From NCBI GenBank assembly GCA_022376925.1, contig JAIOJX010000025.1, positions 94,019,608 through 94,083,607 of the forward strand: a stretch of 64,000 bases of DNA, given 5' to 3'. The stretch is from Tragulus kanchil. Taxonomy: Eukaryota > Chordata > Mammalia > Artiodactyla > Tragulidae. Under the pieces are notes generated by a model. The model made no database searches and had not been told where the DNA came from. It saw nothing but the letters and a program-made list of their open reading frames with translations. The translations under genes were made by a program, and so were the position numbers. Below, one piece after another: positions 1 to 55,185 of this stretch (the stretch's first letter is position 1; each line of letters begins with the position of its first letter).

Positions 1-428
1 CCCAGCGTGCAAGGCCTCTTTAAGCCCAGCCCCTGCTTATCCAGAACATGAGGCATCCATGCTGAAGGCTGGCCCCTGAGCCTCTTCTCTCCTGTGCTCA
101 GCAGCCCCCGTCCGGCACACCTCTGCACCCACCCCCTCCTCCTCCTCTCTGTATGAGGTGCCCTCCTCCGGATCCCTCTGACCCACATGGCCTAAAACCA
201 CATTTGCTGTTGTTGATCAATGACAGAAGCACGAGTGGCCCTTTTCTCTAATATTTTTTTTGTAATACATCTGAGACCCTGCCCCGCCCTCTGCAGGTTT
301 CACCTTGCACTGCAGTTGTATAAGCCTCCTCTGACTCCTCTCTCCAGCTTTTTGAGACCTAGCAACATTGTGCTCATCTTCCTTTAAGGCCTAATAAGAG
401 GGGTTGCTTCTGTCTGTGTGTCTCTGCT
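1..428. other. Intron of FAM13A, no recognised element
   Basis: This is ordinary C/T-rich intron sequence. I see no exon with matching splice sites and no repeat I can name. Confidence 0.5.
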
Positions 429-620
429 CCAGGCACCGTGCTAAAGGCCTTTTAAACCTTCTCTCAGATCTTCAAAGGAACCGTGCAAGATGGGTGTTAT
501 TAATGCTGTTTTATAGATTAGGAAATGGAGGCTCAAAGAAGTCAAACGGCTCAGGCAGGGCACAGAGCTACTAAATGTCAGTCACTTCAATCCCAGACTT
601 GCCTGGAAGGAAAATTTCGT
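429..620 (+). repeat. MIR SINE
   Basis: The order of MIR blocks is recognisable: caggcaccgtgctaaaggcc, then tgttttatagattaggaaa, tggaggctcaaagaagt and cacagagctactaaatg. It is old and diverged. Most of it recurs at 1584-1746 through the assembly duplication. Confidence 0.75.
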
Positions 621-2714
621 CCGCTTCACTGCTACGGAGGACCAGTAGCTTCACACATATTCCTCATGAAGAAAGTGCCGTGCTTAAACAACGCGGAATG
701 ATATTTTTTATATTCTTAACTTTTTTAATGTCTCTAAGTGTAGCAAGTATTAGTGATCTTTATTGAGAAAATATTTACTTGCTGCGTGAGGTTCTAACAC
801 AAAGGCTGGTGACTGACGCTGTAACTTTTAAAAAAGCTGAGCACCGGGTTGGGTCCTTCAACCCTCGTCTAATTAGGATTCGGCTCAGGGAACAAATGGT
901 TGTTGTGGCATAAATACTTAATCTGTGTTTTTCCCCTGTAACTGACAAGCAGAATTTTTTAAATATCTCAAAACCACACATCTATTTGACATTTCCATCT
1001 GGCTTTCATGAACTGATTGGTGATATTTCATTTTATCCCAAATGTGAAGAAAATGCTTCATTTTCATGGAAATACAGTAGTAAAAGACTGGTCTATTCCC
1101 TGGGTGATATCAAAATAGGTTGAACAGCTATTAAAAGGAGCTGGAAATCTTATAGTGCTTTATTTTAAGCAGAAGAACATTTCTCATACACTAACAGAAT
1201 CGCTTATGATTTCCAGATGTTTGGGGTTTTTTTCAATTTAATGATGGTATATTTGCTAAAATAAATTCCCAGTTATTCTCAAAGAAAATCTTTTGTACAG
1301 ATCTGCACTACTGGAGAAATGTTTTTGTGAGGCAGCACTCTTGCTTATAATTTTATGAGAGGGGGAGGATGACAGTGCTTGGGTGTACCTGATGCCAGCA
1401 GACCAAGCTAAAAATGATGAAATTCCAATCAGTGCATTTTTTTAGCATAAAATCACTTAGTTAAAATAGCAACCTGGGAGGGGGGGTGTGGGCTTCCCAT
1501 CCCTCTGATCCCCTCTCCGAGTGTGGGTGCCACCAGTAAATAAAACCAAGGGTAGCTTAGTATTTAACAGGGAGGTGAATGGTCCTTCTCTCAGATCTTC
1601 AAAGAACCGTGCAAGATGGGTGTTATTAATGCTGTTTTATAGATTAGGAAATGGAGGCTCAAAGAAGTCAAACGGCTCAGGCAGGGCACAGAGCTACTAA
1701 ATGTCAGTCACTTCAATCCCAGACTTGCCTGGAAGGAAAATTTCGTCCGCTTCACTGCTACGGAGGACCAGTAGCTTCACACATATTCCTCATGAAGAAA
1801 GTGCCGTGCTTAAACAACGCGGAATGATATTTTTTATATTCTTAACTTTTTTAATGTCTCTAAGTGTAGCAAGTATTAGTGATCTTTATTGAGAAAATAT
1901 TTACTTGCTGCGTGAGGTTCTAACACAAAGGCTGGTGACTGACGCTGTAACTTTTAAAAAAGCTGAGCACCGGGTTGGGTCCTTCAACCCTCGTCTAATT
2001 AGGATTCGGCTCAGGGAACAAATGGTTGTTGTGGCATAAATACTTAATCTGTGTTTTTCCCCTGTAACTGACAAGCAGAATTTTTTAAATATCTCAAAAC
2101 CACACATCTATTTGACATTTCCATCTGGCTTTCATGAACTGATTGGTGATATTTCATTTTATCCCAAATGTGAAGAAAATGCTTCATTTTCATGGAAATA
2201 CAGTAGTAAAAGACTGGTCTATTCCCTGGGTGATATCAAAATAGGTTGAACAGCTATTAAAAGGAGCTGGAAATCTTATAGTGCTTTATTTTAAGCAGAA
2301 GAACATTTCTCATACACTAACAGAATCGCTTATGATTTCCAGATGTTTGGGGTTTTTTTCAATTTAATGATGGTATATTTGCTAAAATAAATTCCCAGTT
2401 ATTCTCAAAGAAAATCTTTTGTACAGATCTGCACTACTGGAGAAATGTTTTTGTGAGGCAGCACTCTTGCTTATAATTTTATGAGAGGGGGAGGATGACA
2501 GTGCTTGGGTGTACCTGATGCCAGCAGACCAAGCTAAAAATGATGAAATTCCAATCAGTGCATTTTTTTAGCATAAAATCACTTAGTTAAAATAGCAACC
2601 TGGGAGGGGGGGTGTGGGCTTCCCATCCCTCTGATCCCCTCTCCGAGTGTGGGTGCCACCAGTAAATAAAACCAAGGGTAGCTTAGTATTTAATATTCAG
2701 GGTAGGTGAATGGT
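457..2714. repeat. Tandem near-identical pair 1 (offset about 1126)
   Basis: Copy 1 is 457-1583 and copy 2 is 1584-2714. The copies differ by a one-base indel at the start (caaaggaacc, caaagaacc) and a ragged end (tatttaacaggg against tatttaatattcaggg). They are likely untrimmed fragment overlap. Confidence 0.9.
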
Positions 2715-2859
2715 AGGGAAACAAGTGACGGTTGCGTATTTGTAAGATCTAAATTATGCATCACTGACTTGCCAGCTCTTGGCTTTAAACTTAAAAAAAA
2801 AAAAAAGTCATGCTCCCTGTGATTTTGACTCATTTCCAGAGTCCATATTCCTTACTGCT

Positions 2860-3110
2860 AGCTGCTAGCTAGCAAAGCCCAGTGCTGTTTGAATTTGCGC
2901 AACAATGCTTGAATACCTAGAGCTCCTCCATAAATAGTCTGTTCTCCCCACACTGTGGCAAAAACAGCCACAGGAAATCTGGGAATGTGCAGCTAGCCCT
3001 ATTTAATTGAGCTAAGCCTGCAGGGCCAGTAGGAGAGCATGCGTGTGCACAGCCTCTGCTCCTGGCTCTGCCGGACTGTTTCCCTAAGGGGCAGAGAAGA
3101 CTGTGTGTGG
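2860..3110 (+). promoter_or_regulatory. Possible intronic enhancer or internal promoter
   Basis: The stretch 420-670 bp upstream of the first exon here is free of recognisable repeats. It holds a perfect C/EBP palindrome TTGCGCAA (2895-2902), a CArG-like word ccataaatag near 2930 (one mismatch to the SRF box), and then GC-richer sequence. It could be an enhancer or a start for a short isoform. Nothing in the sequence proves transcription starts here. Confidence 0.3.
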
Positions 3111-3532
3111 GGAGGCACCATGTTGCTGCTACAGCCTTAGCAACAGCAGTAGCTGAGTTTGGGGTGGTTGTTTACGGTCTGGAGAGCCATACTCCTTTAA
3201 GGAAACACAAACTCCCGCTCTCTCCTTCCTGGCCCCAGTCAATCACCCTCCAGTCTGTGAGCAGCCAGCAGTTGTCAGGAAGAACAGCTCTCGGAAATGA
3301 TCTTGTCCTTCTCCCAGAAGAAAAGTTAAAGGCGCACAGATGGACAGTTGCTTTTTGCATGCAGGTGGCCAGCTAGTATCCAGGTGGCATCAGGCTCTGA
3401 TTTTGGTTTCCCTGCTGGGGACACCAGCAGCTGCGGCTTGGGAGGTTTCATTCAGCAGGAGTGGAATTGCCGCAGATGTTTTTGGGTCTTGGTGAGCAGC
3501 AGTGATTTGGCGACGTTGTGCTGTTGTTGCAG

Positions 3533-45494
<41,962 letters not shown>

Positions 45495-45983
45495 GGAGGC
45501 AGCCACATCTGAACAAGGCAGGGGGAATGCCAGGTGAATGTACCCTCCTAACCCCTGCCTCCCCCCTGGTTAATAGCAGCTAGACAGAAACTGGAAGGCA
45601 GCCTTGGAGCTGGACCTGCAGAGAGTAGCCCTTCTGCCTATAGGCCCTGGGGATCAGCCCCAGTTTCTGTTGTCTGGCTTGGAAACCACGTCGATGGAAG
45701 GAGTCCACCTGCCCCCATGCAGGAATTGAGCAAGGAAAAGTCAAGGTCTCTGTGCACCTGTTAGCACACAGACACACACAATGCAGTGGGAGCTTCGTGG
45801 ACACTGGCAACGATGAATCACTACATGAAGACACACTTATCTACAGAGGATGTTCACTGTTCCTCCCTGCGTAACTGAGAAGCATCCTCTTCTCTGTCTA
45901 ACTGTGATAGTAACAAGCTCAGGACTTCACTCTGTAGAGCGAACTTGCTGTGCACATCCATGTTCTCTTTGGACCCCGTTGAG

Positions 45984-48232
45984 CAGGAACCTGCACTGGA
46001 GCCCTGTTTGCTGCCTCAGCCATTCTCGTGACCTTTCTACAGAGCCGTGTCTTTCTCTTCTCATTTGAATTGCTTCTCCTTCAGCATCTCAGATGGAAGC
46101 TGCACCTGCCTGGGATGGCAGTACAGTCCTCTGTCTGACATTGTGTTTCTTCAAGACCTCCTCAGCTGACAGAGGGCTGATCCCTGACCAGGGCTGGACC
46201 ATTGGCAGAGGACAGAAGGGATAGCGGAGTAGCTAATATCCATGCTGATTTTTAAATTAGGCAGCTGTGAAGAGCCTGAAGAATTCTTTCCTGAATGTTG
46301 ACCATACTTATTAGCTTCAGAATTTATCATCCAACGCTTAAATCAAGGGGAAAGCCAACGGCCTATTTGGTTTGATTTTGGCTCTAGCCAGTCAAAAGGG
46401 TCTTGCTTAATTCTTAGCTTAAATGTAGAGGATTGTGAAAGAGAAAAGCCTGTATTTTAAGCCTCCGAAGTACTTACTGGAGTTTAATTTTTTTTAAGTA
46501 AACCTGCACTAAAAATCTTCTAATTGAAGGGTAAGTGTAGTACTCAGAGCTCAGCCTAAGGCAGGACCTAAGTCACACTATTTTCTAGAATCCTGTATAA
46601 AGAGAAAAGAATGGTGTGGGGGTAATTAGGACAGTGGCTGAAGACAGTGTCACAAAGCTAGCTATACTAGACATTTTGGAGGGACCAGGGAATTTACGAC
46701 ACCGAATCATTCATCGCCTCAGTGTGCTGATGTTATCTGGTGATCAGTTGGTACTTTTGGACCTTTTGTTTCTGCAGTAAGGAAAGTGGGTTCTGGTTCT
46801 GCCTGTCTGTCCTAGCCCACATCTGTGCTCTGGGAGGCTGAGCACGGGTATCTGCCCATCCAGCCACTGGTTGCCAAGACAAGGCGTTTCAGTAGGCTTC
46901 TGCCTTTTGAAGATAATGTTGCTAGATGAACAAGACAGCAAAGGCTACCACTTTGTTTTCTTTAATAATGCTAATCATAGAGAAAAGTCTTCCTGATCAT
47001 TTGTCACTTTTCAAACTGGGTTCTTGAGAACTGTTCGGATTAGGTTTGTAGCAGCCTTTTGCCATCTTGAGGTAGTGGCTCTCTGTTGGTTGAAAATCAT
47101 TTAAGTCAGGAACCTGCACTGGAGCCCTGTTTGCTGCCTCAGCCATTCTCGTGACCTTTCTACAGAGCCGTGTCTTTCTCTTCTCATTTGAATTGCTTCT
47201 CCTTCAGCATCTCAGATGGAAGCTGCACCTGCCTGGGATGGCAGTACAGTCCTCTGTCTGACATTGTGTTTCTTCAAGACCTCCTCAGCTGACAGAGGGC
47301 TGATCCTGACCAGGGCTGGACCATTGGCAGAGGACAGAAGGGATAGCGGAGTAGCTAATATCCATGCTGATTTTTAAATTAGGCAGCTGTGAAGAGCCTG
47401 AAGAATTCTTTCCTGAATGTTGACCATACTTATTAGCTTCAGAATTTATCATCCAACGCTTAAATCAAGGGGAAAGCCAACGGCCTATTTGGTTTGATTT
47501 TGGCTCTAGCCAGTCAAAAGGGTCTTGCTTAATTCTTAGCTTAAATGTAGAGGATTGTGAAAGAGAAAAAGCCTGTATTTTAAGCCTCCGAAGTACTTAC
47601 TGGAGTTTAATTTTTTTTAAGTAAACCTGCACTAAAAATCTTCTAATTGAAGGGTAAGTGTAGTACTCAGAGCTCAGCCTAAGGCAGGACCTAAGTCACA
47701 CTATTTTCTAGAATCCTGTATAAAGAGAAAAGAATGGTGTGGGGGTAATTAGGACAGTGGCTGAAGACAGTGTCACAAAGCTAGCTATACTAGACATTTT
47801 GGAGGGACCAGGGAATTTACGACACCGAATCATTCATCGCCTCAGTGTGCTGATGTTATCTGGTGATCAGTTGGTACTTTTGGACCTTTTGTTTCTGCAG
47901 TAAGGAAAGTGGGTTCTGGTTCTGCCTGTCTGTCCTAGCCCACATCTGTGCTCTGGGAGGCTGAGCACGGGTATCTGCCCATCCAGCCACTGGTTGCCAA
48001 GACAAGGCGTTTCAGTAGGCTTCTGCCTTTTGAAGATAATGTTGCTAGATGAACAAGACAGCAAAGGCTACCACTTTGTTTTCTTTAATAATGCTAATCA
48101 TAGAGAAAAGTCTTCCTGATCATTTGTCACTTTTCAAACTGGGTTCTTGAGAACTGTTCGGATTAGGTTTGTAGCAGCCTTTTGCCATCTTGAGGTAGTG
48201 GCTCTCTGTTGGTTGAAAATCATTTAAGTCAG
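45984..48232. repeat. Tandem near-identical pair 14 (offset 1123)
   Basis: Copy 1 is 45984-47106 and copy 2 is 47107-48232, both in the FAM13A 3' UTR. They differ by run-length indels (gatccctgacc, gatcctgacc; agaaaagcc, agaaaaagcc). The join is at gtcagg. Confidence 0.92.
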
Positions 48233-48704
48233 GAGTAGGGGGAAATACCTTTACATTTGCTCTTTAATCATCTAGAAGCACGAGCTATATGTTGAAAGTG
48301 CCCTGGTTTAATCCACACACTTAAAGACGGCACAAAATCCTACAATGTAGATAGTTTGATATTCTTTGCTCTACTGTTTACATTGCAGATTGCTATAATT
48401 TCAAGGAGTTATATTATAAATGAAATGATGCACTTTAGGACGTTTTCTATTTTTGAAATCTGAACATGAATCACTCACATGACCAAAAATTGTATTTTTT
48501 AAAAGAAATACATGTCTAGTTTGTCCTTTCTAAGTAGTTATTCTCTTAAGCTATAAGTCACGTCATTACCAGTTAACTTTCAAAGCACATCTGTTTGAGT
48601 ATTGTTTTGAAAATACTAATATCCTTCAGAACTTTAAAAGAAAAGAAGCTATATAAATGAGAAGCTACAAAATGTTTTGAAATCTGTTGTTTCTGCCAAA
48701 GGTA

Positions 48705-48788
48705 AATAAAGTAAAAGATTTATTCAGGAATCCCCATTGAAATTTGTATGATTGAATAAAAGAAGACACCAAGTTATAGTAAAATAAA
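48705..48788 (+). promoter_or_regulatory. Poly(A) signal cluster ending FAM13A
   Basis: Three AATAAA hexamers lie at 48705-48710, 48755-48760 and 48783-48788. The last is followed within about 25 bases by a GT-rich tract (gtcgtgttttcctttg), the usual downstream element. This is the most likely main 3' end. Confidence 0.65.
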
Positions 48789-48810
48789 TTGTGTACGGAC
48801 TGTCGTGTTT

Positions 48811-51800
48811 TCCTTTGTAGTTTATAATACACTACCTAGAATGGTATCCACATTATGGGAGGGAAGCCCTGTTTATACTAGATCCTGTCTGAAGACATGT
48901 TAGTCAGTAGGTTCTGGCTCTGCGGGAAAGGCTGGGGCAGATTTGTTTCCACAGCAACCGCTTCTGCAGCTAGCATCTCAAGGCCCTAGAGGCGGTGTGT
49001 TAATTGGCTTCACACAGACTGGACTGCGGTTTCTCTTTTGCTGTCTTGGGAATGTGTGTGTGTGTTTATTAGCACATACCAACAAAATAAATGTCAAGGG
49101 CTATTTAATAACAATGATAAGTAAGAACAAAGCATGAATAAACTTGATACTATGATTGTAAGAATTAGAGATAGCAGAGACTTGTAATTTTCCCAGACAT
49201 TTGCTTTTACTGTGGTTTAGTCTGGCATAAACCTTGAAGTAGATGTTTATAGTGGGTATGGTATCATTACTGCATTTCATCTTTGAAGCACTGAGGTTGA
49301 TCTTACTTTTTAGACAGGTATGTACAAGGTTTAGGGTAAGGCCTGCTGTGAAGTGTTTCAAAACAGGCAGAGTTAGTCTCATGTTGGTAGAAAAAAGTCT
49401 GCACCATCTCACTAATCTCTGACTCCGGTAAAATTTCCCTGAAAGACAAAAGTCACATTTCAAACTGGAGAACTGATATATTTTTTTAAACTGGCTAGCT
49501 ATGATTCATGGTGAGCTAGTAATTAGATTTCTTCACTTTGGTTGCAAGTTTGAAATCAAAAGATACTATTCAGTGTCAAGGCAGGGATCAGCAGTGCCTC
49601 TGTTTGTAACATCAGGGTGATTTGTGTTTTGTCTCATCCTGATGCAACACTTACGTGAGGCAGAAGAGCCTGCTGGCAGGGTGTGCCTGCTCCCAGGCGT
49701 GGCATTTCTAGCCCAAGACAAATGCCTCAGGGCTGTGCAGCCAACTGTCTTGGAGCCCCCCAAGAGCTGGGCATTCATTAATATAGTTGAGCTTAGGATT
49801 CCTCATAAGGTGAAGATTTAGGCCTATTATCAGAATCCAAGGACAGCCATTGTGCCAGTTAAGTTGGTTCTTTCGGGAGCTGCCTAATTCAGAGTAAATA
49901 GAATTGGACCCTCTTTCCAGAACAGAGCACAGATTTATGAGGAAGGTCAAAATTTAAAGTTTGTTAATTAATTTTTTAAGAGATGCTTGTTCTGATTGTG
50001 ACGATGTCATCTTTCCTATGGGTATATATTTTTAAGGATATATACCTTGAGTGGCATATTTATAGCTGAACACCATAAACTCTTAACTGCTTTGTGAAAA
50101 TCTGATTGTAGTATGAATTGGCTTTGCTTTCCATTTGGGTCTTCCTGATGCATTGCTTCCTGGGGGTTTTATCTCAAGGGAAGCTCAGGCCCTCTGTGAT
50201 ATTCTTTTATAGTATCTATTTGGTTAAACCAATAGGGAGGGACAAAACTGGACTAAAACATTGAAGCAGTGTTTGCTTAGAAACCCGTGGATTTAGCAGA
50301 AGCCAATATATGCTTTCTTTTCCTTTATTTCCCTTCCTTTATATTTTTTTCCTCACATGATTCTCAAAATCTACTGAAGAGTACATTTTGTCAAAAGATA
50401 GGCTCAACATATTTTCAAATCTGTAGGTACTGAACTTGTGCAACCCAGCAAGCTCCAAAGATGGGTGCTATACATGTTAACCACTGTACTGGATGGACAT
50501 CAACAACTTTGCTGAGCAGAGATAGCTACCCTTGAGGCATCCACACTGTTCCCCCATGATCCTTCATAACAGAAGTTTGTAGATAAGCTGGGGTCAATTA
50601 CAAGTCCACACAGATACATAGTGAAATGAAATCTGTATGTCTCCAACCTCGTATTGCTACAACAATTATGTCTCTAGAGGATCTCATTTTGCCTGGAATC
50701 TAGCCAGTCTGATCATGTGCACAGCTCAAGAAATCAGTTTGGTAGATCTGACCTTTCATTGGAACACACCTATATGATCATGAAAATTTCCAAGAGCGGA
50801 TACAATTTTAGAAAAGAGCATGGACCCAGAACAATGTTTACATGACATGTAAGCAGAATGTCTTTGAAATTAAAGTTGTTCCTTTTTTAAAATGTAAACT
50901 GAATGAAAAGATGTTATGTACATTTTTGTACATGACTGTATTTTGTATAAACATAAATAAAATATTTTTAATTGTGAGTGTTCTGAATGTTTTTGACAGT
51001 GAACCACCCTGTCGGGGGTGTGATGTCTCCCTTCATTAAGGAATCAAGCTGCTCCCTTGAGCTCCTCAGAAACCCACTGAGGATTGAAATTCATTGTTCT
51101 AAACTGGGTATAAGTGAGAGATGCCTGTAATGGTCAGGAAGAAAATGGGCTTGTGCTCTGCACTCAAATTCATGGGAGGAGCTGGAGGGGTACAGAAAGA
51201 AAGGCACTAAAAAAAGTCATGTAAGTTTATCTCTAAAGTCTAGGAGGCCATCACAGGCAAATACGGGAGCCACTCACTACTCTGAAGCTGATGAAGCCAG
51301 GAAACCATGACACAGAAGAAAAGGTACATGGCAGTTGTGTGAGGTGAGTAGCTGGCAGTTGGTGAAGGTTAAGCCTGCAGGTATCCAAGCTGCACATGCT
51401 GTAGACACTCTTAAGTAACTCAAGTACACATTCAAAATGTACTAAACTTAGTTTTTTTAAAAAATTAAGGCTTGGAGCAAGAACCCTGTCCCAGTACTGA
51501 CAGCAGGATTTGAACTGAGATCTGTCTGTCTCGGGAGCATGAAGGCGCAGCACTGCCGACAGTGCCACAGCACGGTATCCTGCCACAACTAAACCTCGCC
51601 CCGCCGACTTTACTTTTTGAAACGCTGGGTCCAGATTAATAAACTTGAGAAATGGAAGGCATTATATAGTGACCTTTCGTTTTCTTAAATTCTATTTTGA
51701 TGAGGGCCCAGAAAGTGATGCTGGCCCAAGCATGTTAACGTCTACAACGTGTTACAAAACCAATGTTTTCCCCTCTGCCTCCCCCGAGTCCCCTGGAAAT

Positions 51801-52454
51801 GTTTCTGCTCCTCATCCTGTCTGTTCGTAGCCCTGTGGCGACCCAAATGGGACCAACATGGGGGAGACTGGGGAAGAGGAAGAGTCCGTGTCAGGCCTTT
51901 CAGCAGCCTCATTATTACCTCTTCTAGAAATGGAGTCTGAATTTTGTATGACAAAATGTATCAGGGTTATCCCTCAGCTAGGTCAGCTTATCCAGGCTAT
52001 AAATACACACAGTTGAGTTTCATATTCAGTAAAAGCCAAAAGTCAGAATTCCCAAACGTGTTTTTAGAATGCTGGCTGGCAGGCCGACAAGTGGGATTTG
52101 GCAGGAACAGGGTTTGTTGACAGCTTGCTTCTCGCTTTTCCTCTCCATCAACAAGGCTTGTACCACAGGGTGGATCCAAGAGCACGACCTCTTCCAGGGA
52201 TCGCGGCCCAGTGCAAAGCATCAAGAACCAAGTCTGAGTGAGACCTCCGGACGAATGTGTCTCAGCTGGGCCTTTGCGTGCATCAATTATTTGTTACTGT
52301 GAATTGTGAAACTCAAAGTCTTCTACGTATTTGAATCTTGAATTTCTCAAAAACAATTTAAAGATGCTGAGAAATCCTTGTCATGCATGCTTCTAGTTCT
52401 GTAGACGTGAGTCTTTCTTGGTAAGACATTTTGAAATCTTACCTTTCTGTGGCT
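48811..52454. other. Downstream of FAM13A, repeat-poor
   Basis: No gene is visible. The first 2.1 kb could be extended 3' UTR up to the distal poly(A) signal. Further on I see only faint MIR-like words near 51480-51560. Confidence 0.5.
50956..50990 (+). promoter_or_regulatory. Possible distal poly(A) signal
   Basis: AATAAA at 50956-50961 is followed by a short AT tract and then gtgagtgttctg and gtttttg, a GT/T-rich downstream element. The preceding 2 kb is repeat-poor, compatible with an extended 3' UTR. This is inference from sequence alone. Confidence 0.4.
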
Positions 52455-52645
52455 TAATTTTTTATTGACGTATAGTTGATTTACAGTGTTTCAGGTATAC
52501 AGCAAGGTGATTCAATTTTATATCTATATATATCCATATCTATATTTATATCCACACCTTTTCAGATTCTTTTCCATTATAGTTTATTACAAAATGTGGA
52601 ATGTGGTTCCCTGTGTTATATAGTAGGTCCTTGTTTATTTTACTT
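52455..52645 (-). mobile_element. L1 LINE fragment, antisense
   Basis: tttattgacgtatagttgat, gatttacagtgtttcaggta and tatagtaggtccttgtttat are artiodactyl L1 text read backwards. From 52540 it recurs at 53645 by pair 15. Confidence 0.75.
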
Positions 52646-52806
52646 ACAAAGAACTTAAAATTACTGGACAGGATTAGACAATGTGGAGTGAAGGCAGGAA
52701 CAGAGTAAAGGGTATATTTCTCTCTGGTAACAGAGGGAAGAGCTTTTCAGACTGGCCAGGGGTCTTGTAGTACAGTAACCCTGGGGGAGCTAGCAGTCTT
52801 TATTTT

Positions 52807-53123
52807 CTTTTATTTTGATTTTTTATAATTTTATTTGGGGGGGAGGGGTGGGGAGGGGGCGGGCGGGCCACTTCTATTGGACCTTCATTTGTCTATTTTC
52901 ATCCATCTTTGTTCTTTGGCCCATGTGCACGTCCCATAGCGGTGGCCTCTGTTGTCGCTGAGCACTGGCTCTGGGCACATACGCTCCGGAGCTCTGGCTG
53001 GGTAATTGGACACATCCGTCCAGCCGCTCCGCGGCACGTGGGATCTTCCCAGGCCAGGGATGGAACCGGCGCCCCTTGCAGTGCAAGGCGGTGTCCTTAC
53101 CCACTGGACCACCACGGAAGCCC
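52807..53123 (-). mobile_element. Young CHR-like tRNA-Glu SINE with G-rich block
   Basis: It is flanked by tctttatttt at 52797-52806 and 53124-53133. The B box reads ggttccatccc (one change). A run of six or more GGG tracts lies at 52838-52868. It is duplicated at 53914-54230. Confidence 0.9.
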
Positions 53124-53359
53124 TCTTTATTTTTTTTGACAAGCTTCCAGGTACTGCATTGACTCTGGCCCAAAGACCTCGCATTAAGTAGAAGACACAG
53201 ACCACATCCTGAAGGTTTGTGGGAATGAGCTTCCCTGAACAATTCAAAATCCTGAGTTGAGAAGAGATGGTACACTACGGTATCGGTAGAGGCCAAATGC
53301 CGCTTGATACCTAAGGTCCAGACTGTTGACAGACGGCCCAGCTCTGCAACTTGGACCCC

Positions 53360-53480
53360 TTCTTTACCCTCCCCAGCTCTGTTTCTTTACCTTTAAAAAA
53401 TGGGAATAATTGTAGTACCTCCTTGTTGAGGTTATTATGGAAATTCACTTGGATGAACATAAAGTGAGCACACAGTACAT
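53360..53480 (+). repeat. MIR SINE fragment
   Basis: tctgtttctttacctttaaa, aaatgggaataattgtagta and cctccttgttgaggttatta are the MIR core. It is repeated at 54465-54587 by pair 15. Confidence 0.75.
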
Positions 53481-55185
53481 CTTCAGTAAATGGTGGTGGT
53501 GGGCTCTTACATCAGCACTGAGACAAAGATTCCTTCCGTGCTGAAGTCCAAACAAGACATTTTGAATCATTCCAAAAAAGGAGTTGTATTTTCTACCCCA
53601 CACCCACCATCTTCCTCACCTGCTGGTCTCTTGTTTGTATTTTCCTATATTTATATCCACACCTTTTCAGATTCTTTTCCATTATAGTTTATTACAAAAT
53701 GTGGAATGTGGTTCCCTGTGTTATATAGTAGGTCCTTGTTTATTTTACTTACAAAGAACTTAAAATTACTGGACAGGATTAGACAATGTGGAGTGAAGGC
53801 AGGAACAGAGTAAAGGGTATATTTCTCTCTGGTAACAGAGGGAAGAGCTTTTCAGACTGGCCAGGGGTCTTGTAGTACAGTAACCCTGGGGGAGCTAGCA
53901 GTCTTTATTTTCTTTTATTTTGATTTTTTATAATTTTATTTGGGGGAGGGGTGGGGAGGGAGGGGGCGGGCGGGCCACTTCTATTGGACCTTCATTTGTC
54001 TATTTTCATCCATCTTTGTTCTTTGGCCCATGTGCACGTCCCATAGCGGTGGCCTCTGTTGTCGCTGAGCACTGGCTCTGGGCACATACGCTCCGGAGCT
54101 CTGGCTGGGTAATTGGACACATCCGTCCAGCCGCTCCGCGGCACGTGGGATCTTCCCAGGCCAGGGATGGAACCGGCGCCCCTTGCAGTGCAAGGCGGTG
54201 TCCTTACCCACTGGACCACCACGGAAGCCCTCTTTATTTTTTTTGACAAGCTTCCAGGTACTGCATTGACTCTGGCCCAAAGACCTCGCATTAAGTAGAA
54301 GACACAGACCACATCCTGAAGGTTTGTGGGAATGAGCTTCCCTGAACAATTCAAAATCCTGAGTTGAGAAGAGATGGTACACTACGGTATCGGTAGAGGC
54401 CAAATGCCGCTTGATACCTAAGGTCCAGACTGTTGACAGACGGCCCAGCTCTGCAACTTGGACCCCTTCTTTACCCTCCCCAGCTCTGTTTCTTTACCTT
54501 TAAAAAATGGGAATAATTGTAGTACCTCCTTGTTGAGGTTATTATGGAAATTCACTTGGATGAACATAAAGTGAGCACACAGTACATCTTCAGTAAATGG
54601 TGGTGGTGGGCTCTTACATCAGCACTGAGACAAAGATTCCTTCCGTGCTGAAGTCCAAACAAGACATTTTGAATCATTCCAAAAAAGGAGTTGTATTTTC
54701 TACCCCACACCCACCATCTTCCTCACCTGCTGGTCTCTTGTTTGTATTTAGTCAGAACCTCCAGCACTTAAAGCACAACTCAGTACCAACCGATGAGCAA
54801 GATTTTATGGGAGCACTGACCCATTCTCTCGGCGGGGGAAGTAAAATTCTGGCTCTTCTCAAGCAATTTGCATCAAAACCTGCATGCAGCTTTCTCCAAG
54901 AGATTTTAGATTGCTAAATTCCTTCCCTCACAGAGCAAGGCAAGCTCCTGTAAGTCTGCTTCTCCTCAAGGCACTTTGGGAGGTCTGTTTGTGCTCAGAC
55001 ATATCAAAAGAGTTACCTGAGGTGGTAGTGCCTGTGTCCTTTGCAGGAAAGGAACACGATAACCTTTGAACTGATTTCTAGGTCAGCTGATGTCCTGAAA
55101 TTTTTGACTTGGGGTGTATTTTTAAACAACTAAAAATGAAGCATACCCCAGGGAGGAGAGTTCCTCCAATATTGGCACGCTCCCC

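Larger units (their letters stand above)
45495..48810 (+). other. FAM13A: FAM13A 3' UTR, with an internal 1.12-kb duplicate
   Basis: No splice signals or long frames follow the stop, and the sequence runs without recognisable interspersed repeats to a cluster of poly(A) signals. Positions 45984-47106 recur at 47107-48232 with only small indels, so the true UTR is probably about 2.2 kb. Confidence 0.75.
52540..54750. repeat. Tandem near-identical pair 15 (offset 1105-1107)
   Basis: Copy 1 is 52540-53644 and copy 2 is 53645 to about 54750. The G-rich stretch of the SINE differs in run lengths (near 52838 and 53941). A MIR and a CHR-like SINE are duplicated. Confidence 0.92.

Noticed and set aside
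3107..3376. Open frame just upstream of the first exon
   Set aside because: It would need a GTG start. The only good ATG context (3119) opens a very short frame ending after six codons. Treated as noncoding.
53981..54403. Minus-strand frame of 140 codons, also at 52874
   Set aside because: Most of it is the coding shadow of a CHR-like SINE, and the two frames are copies of the same duplicated segment.
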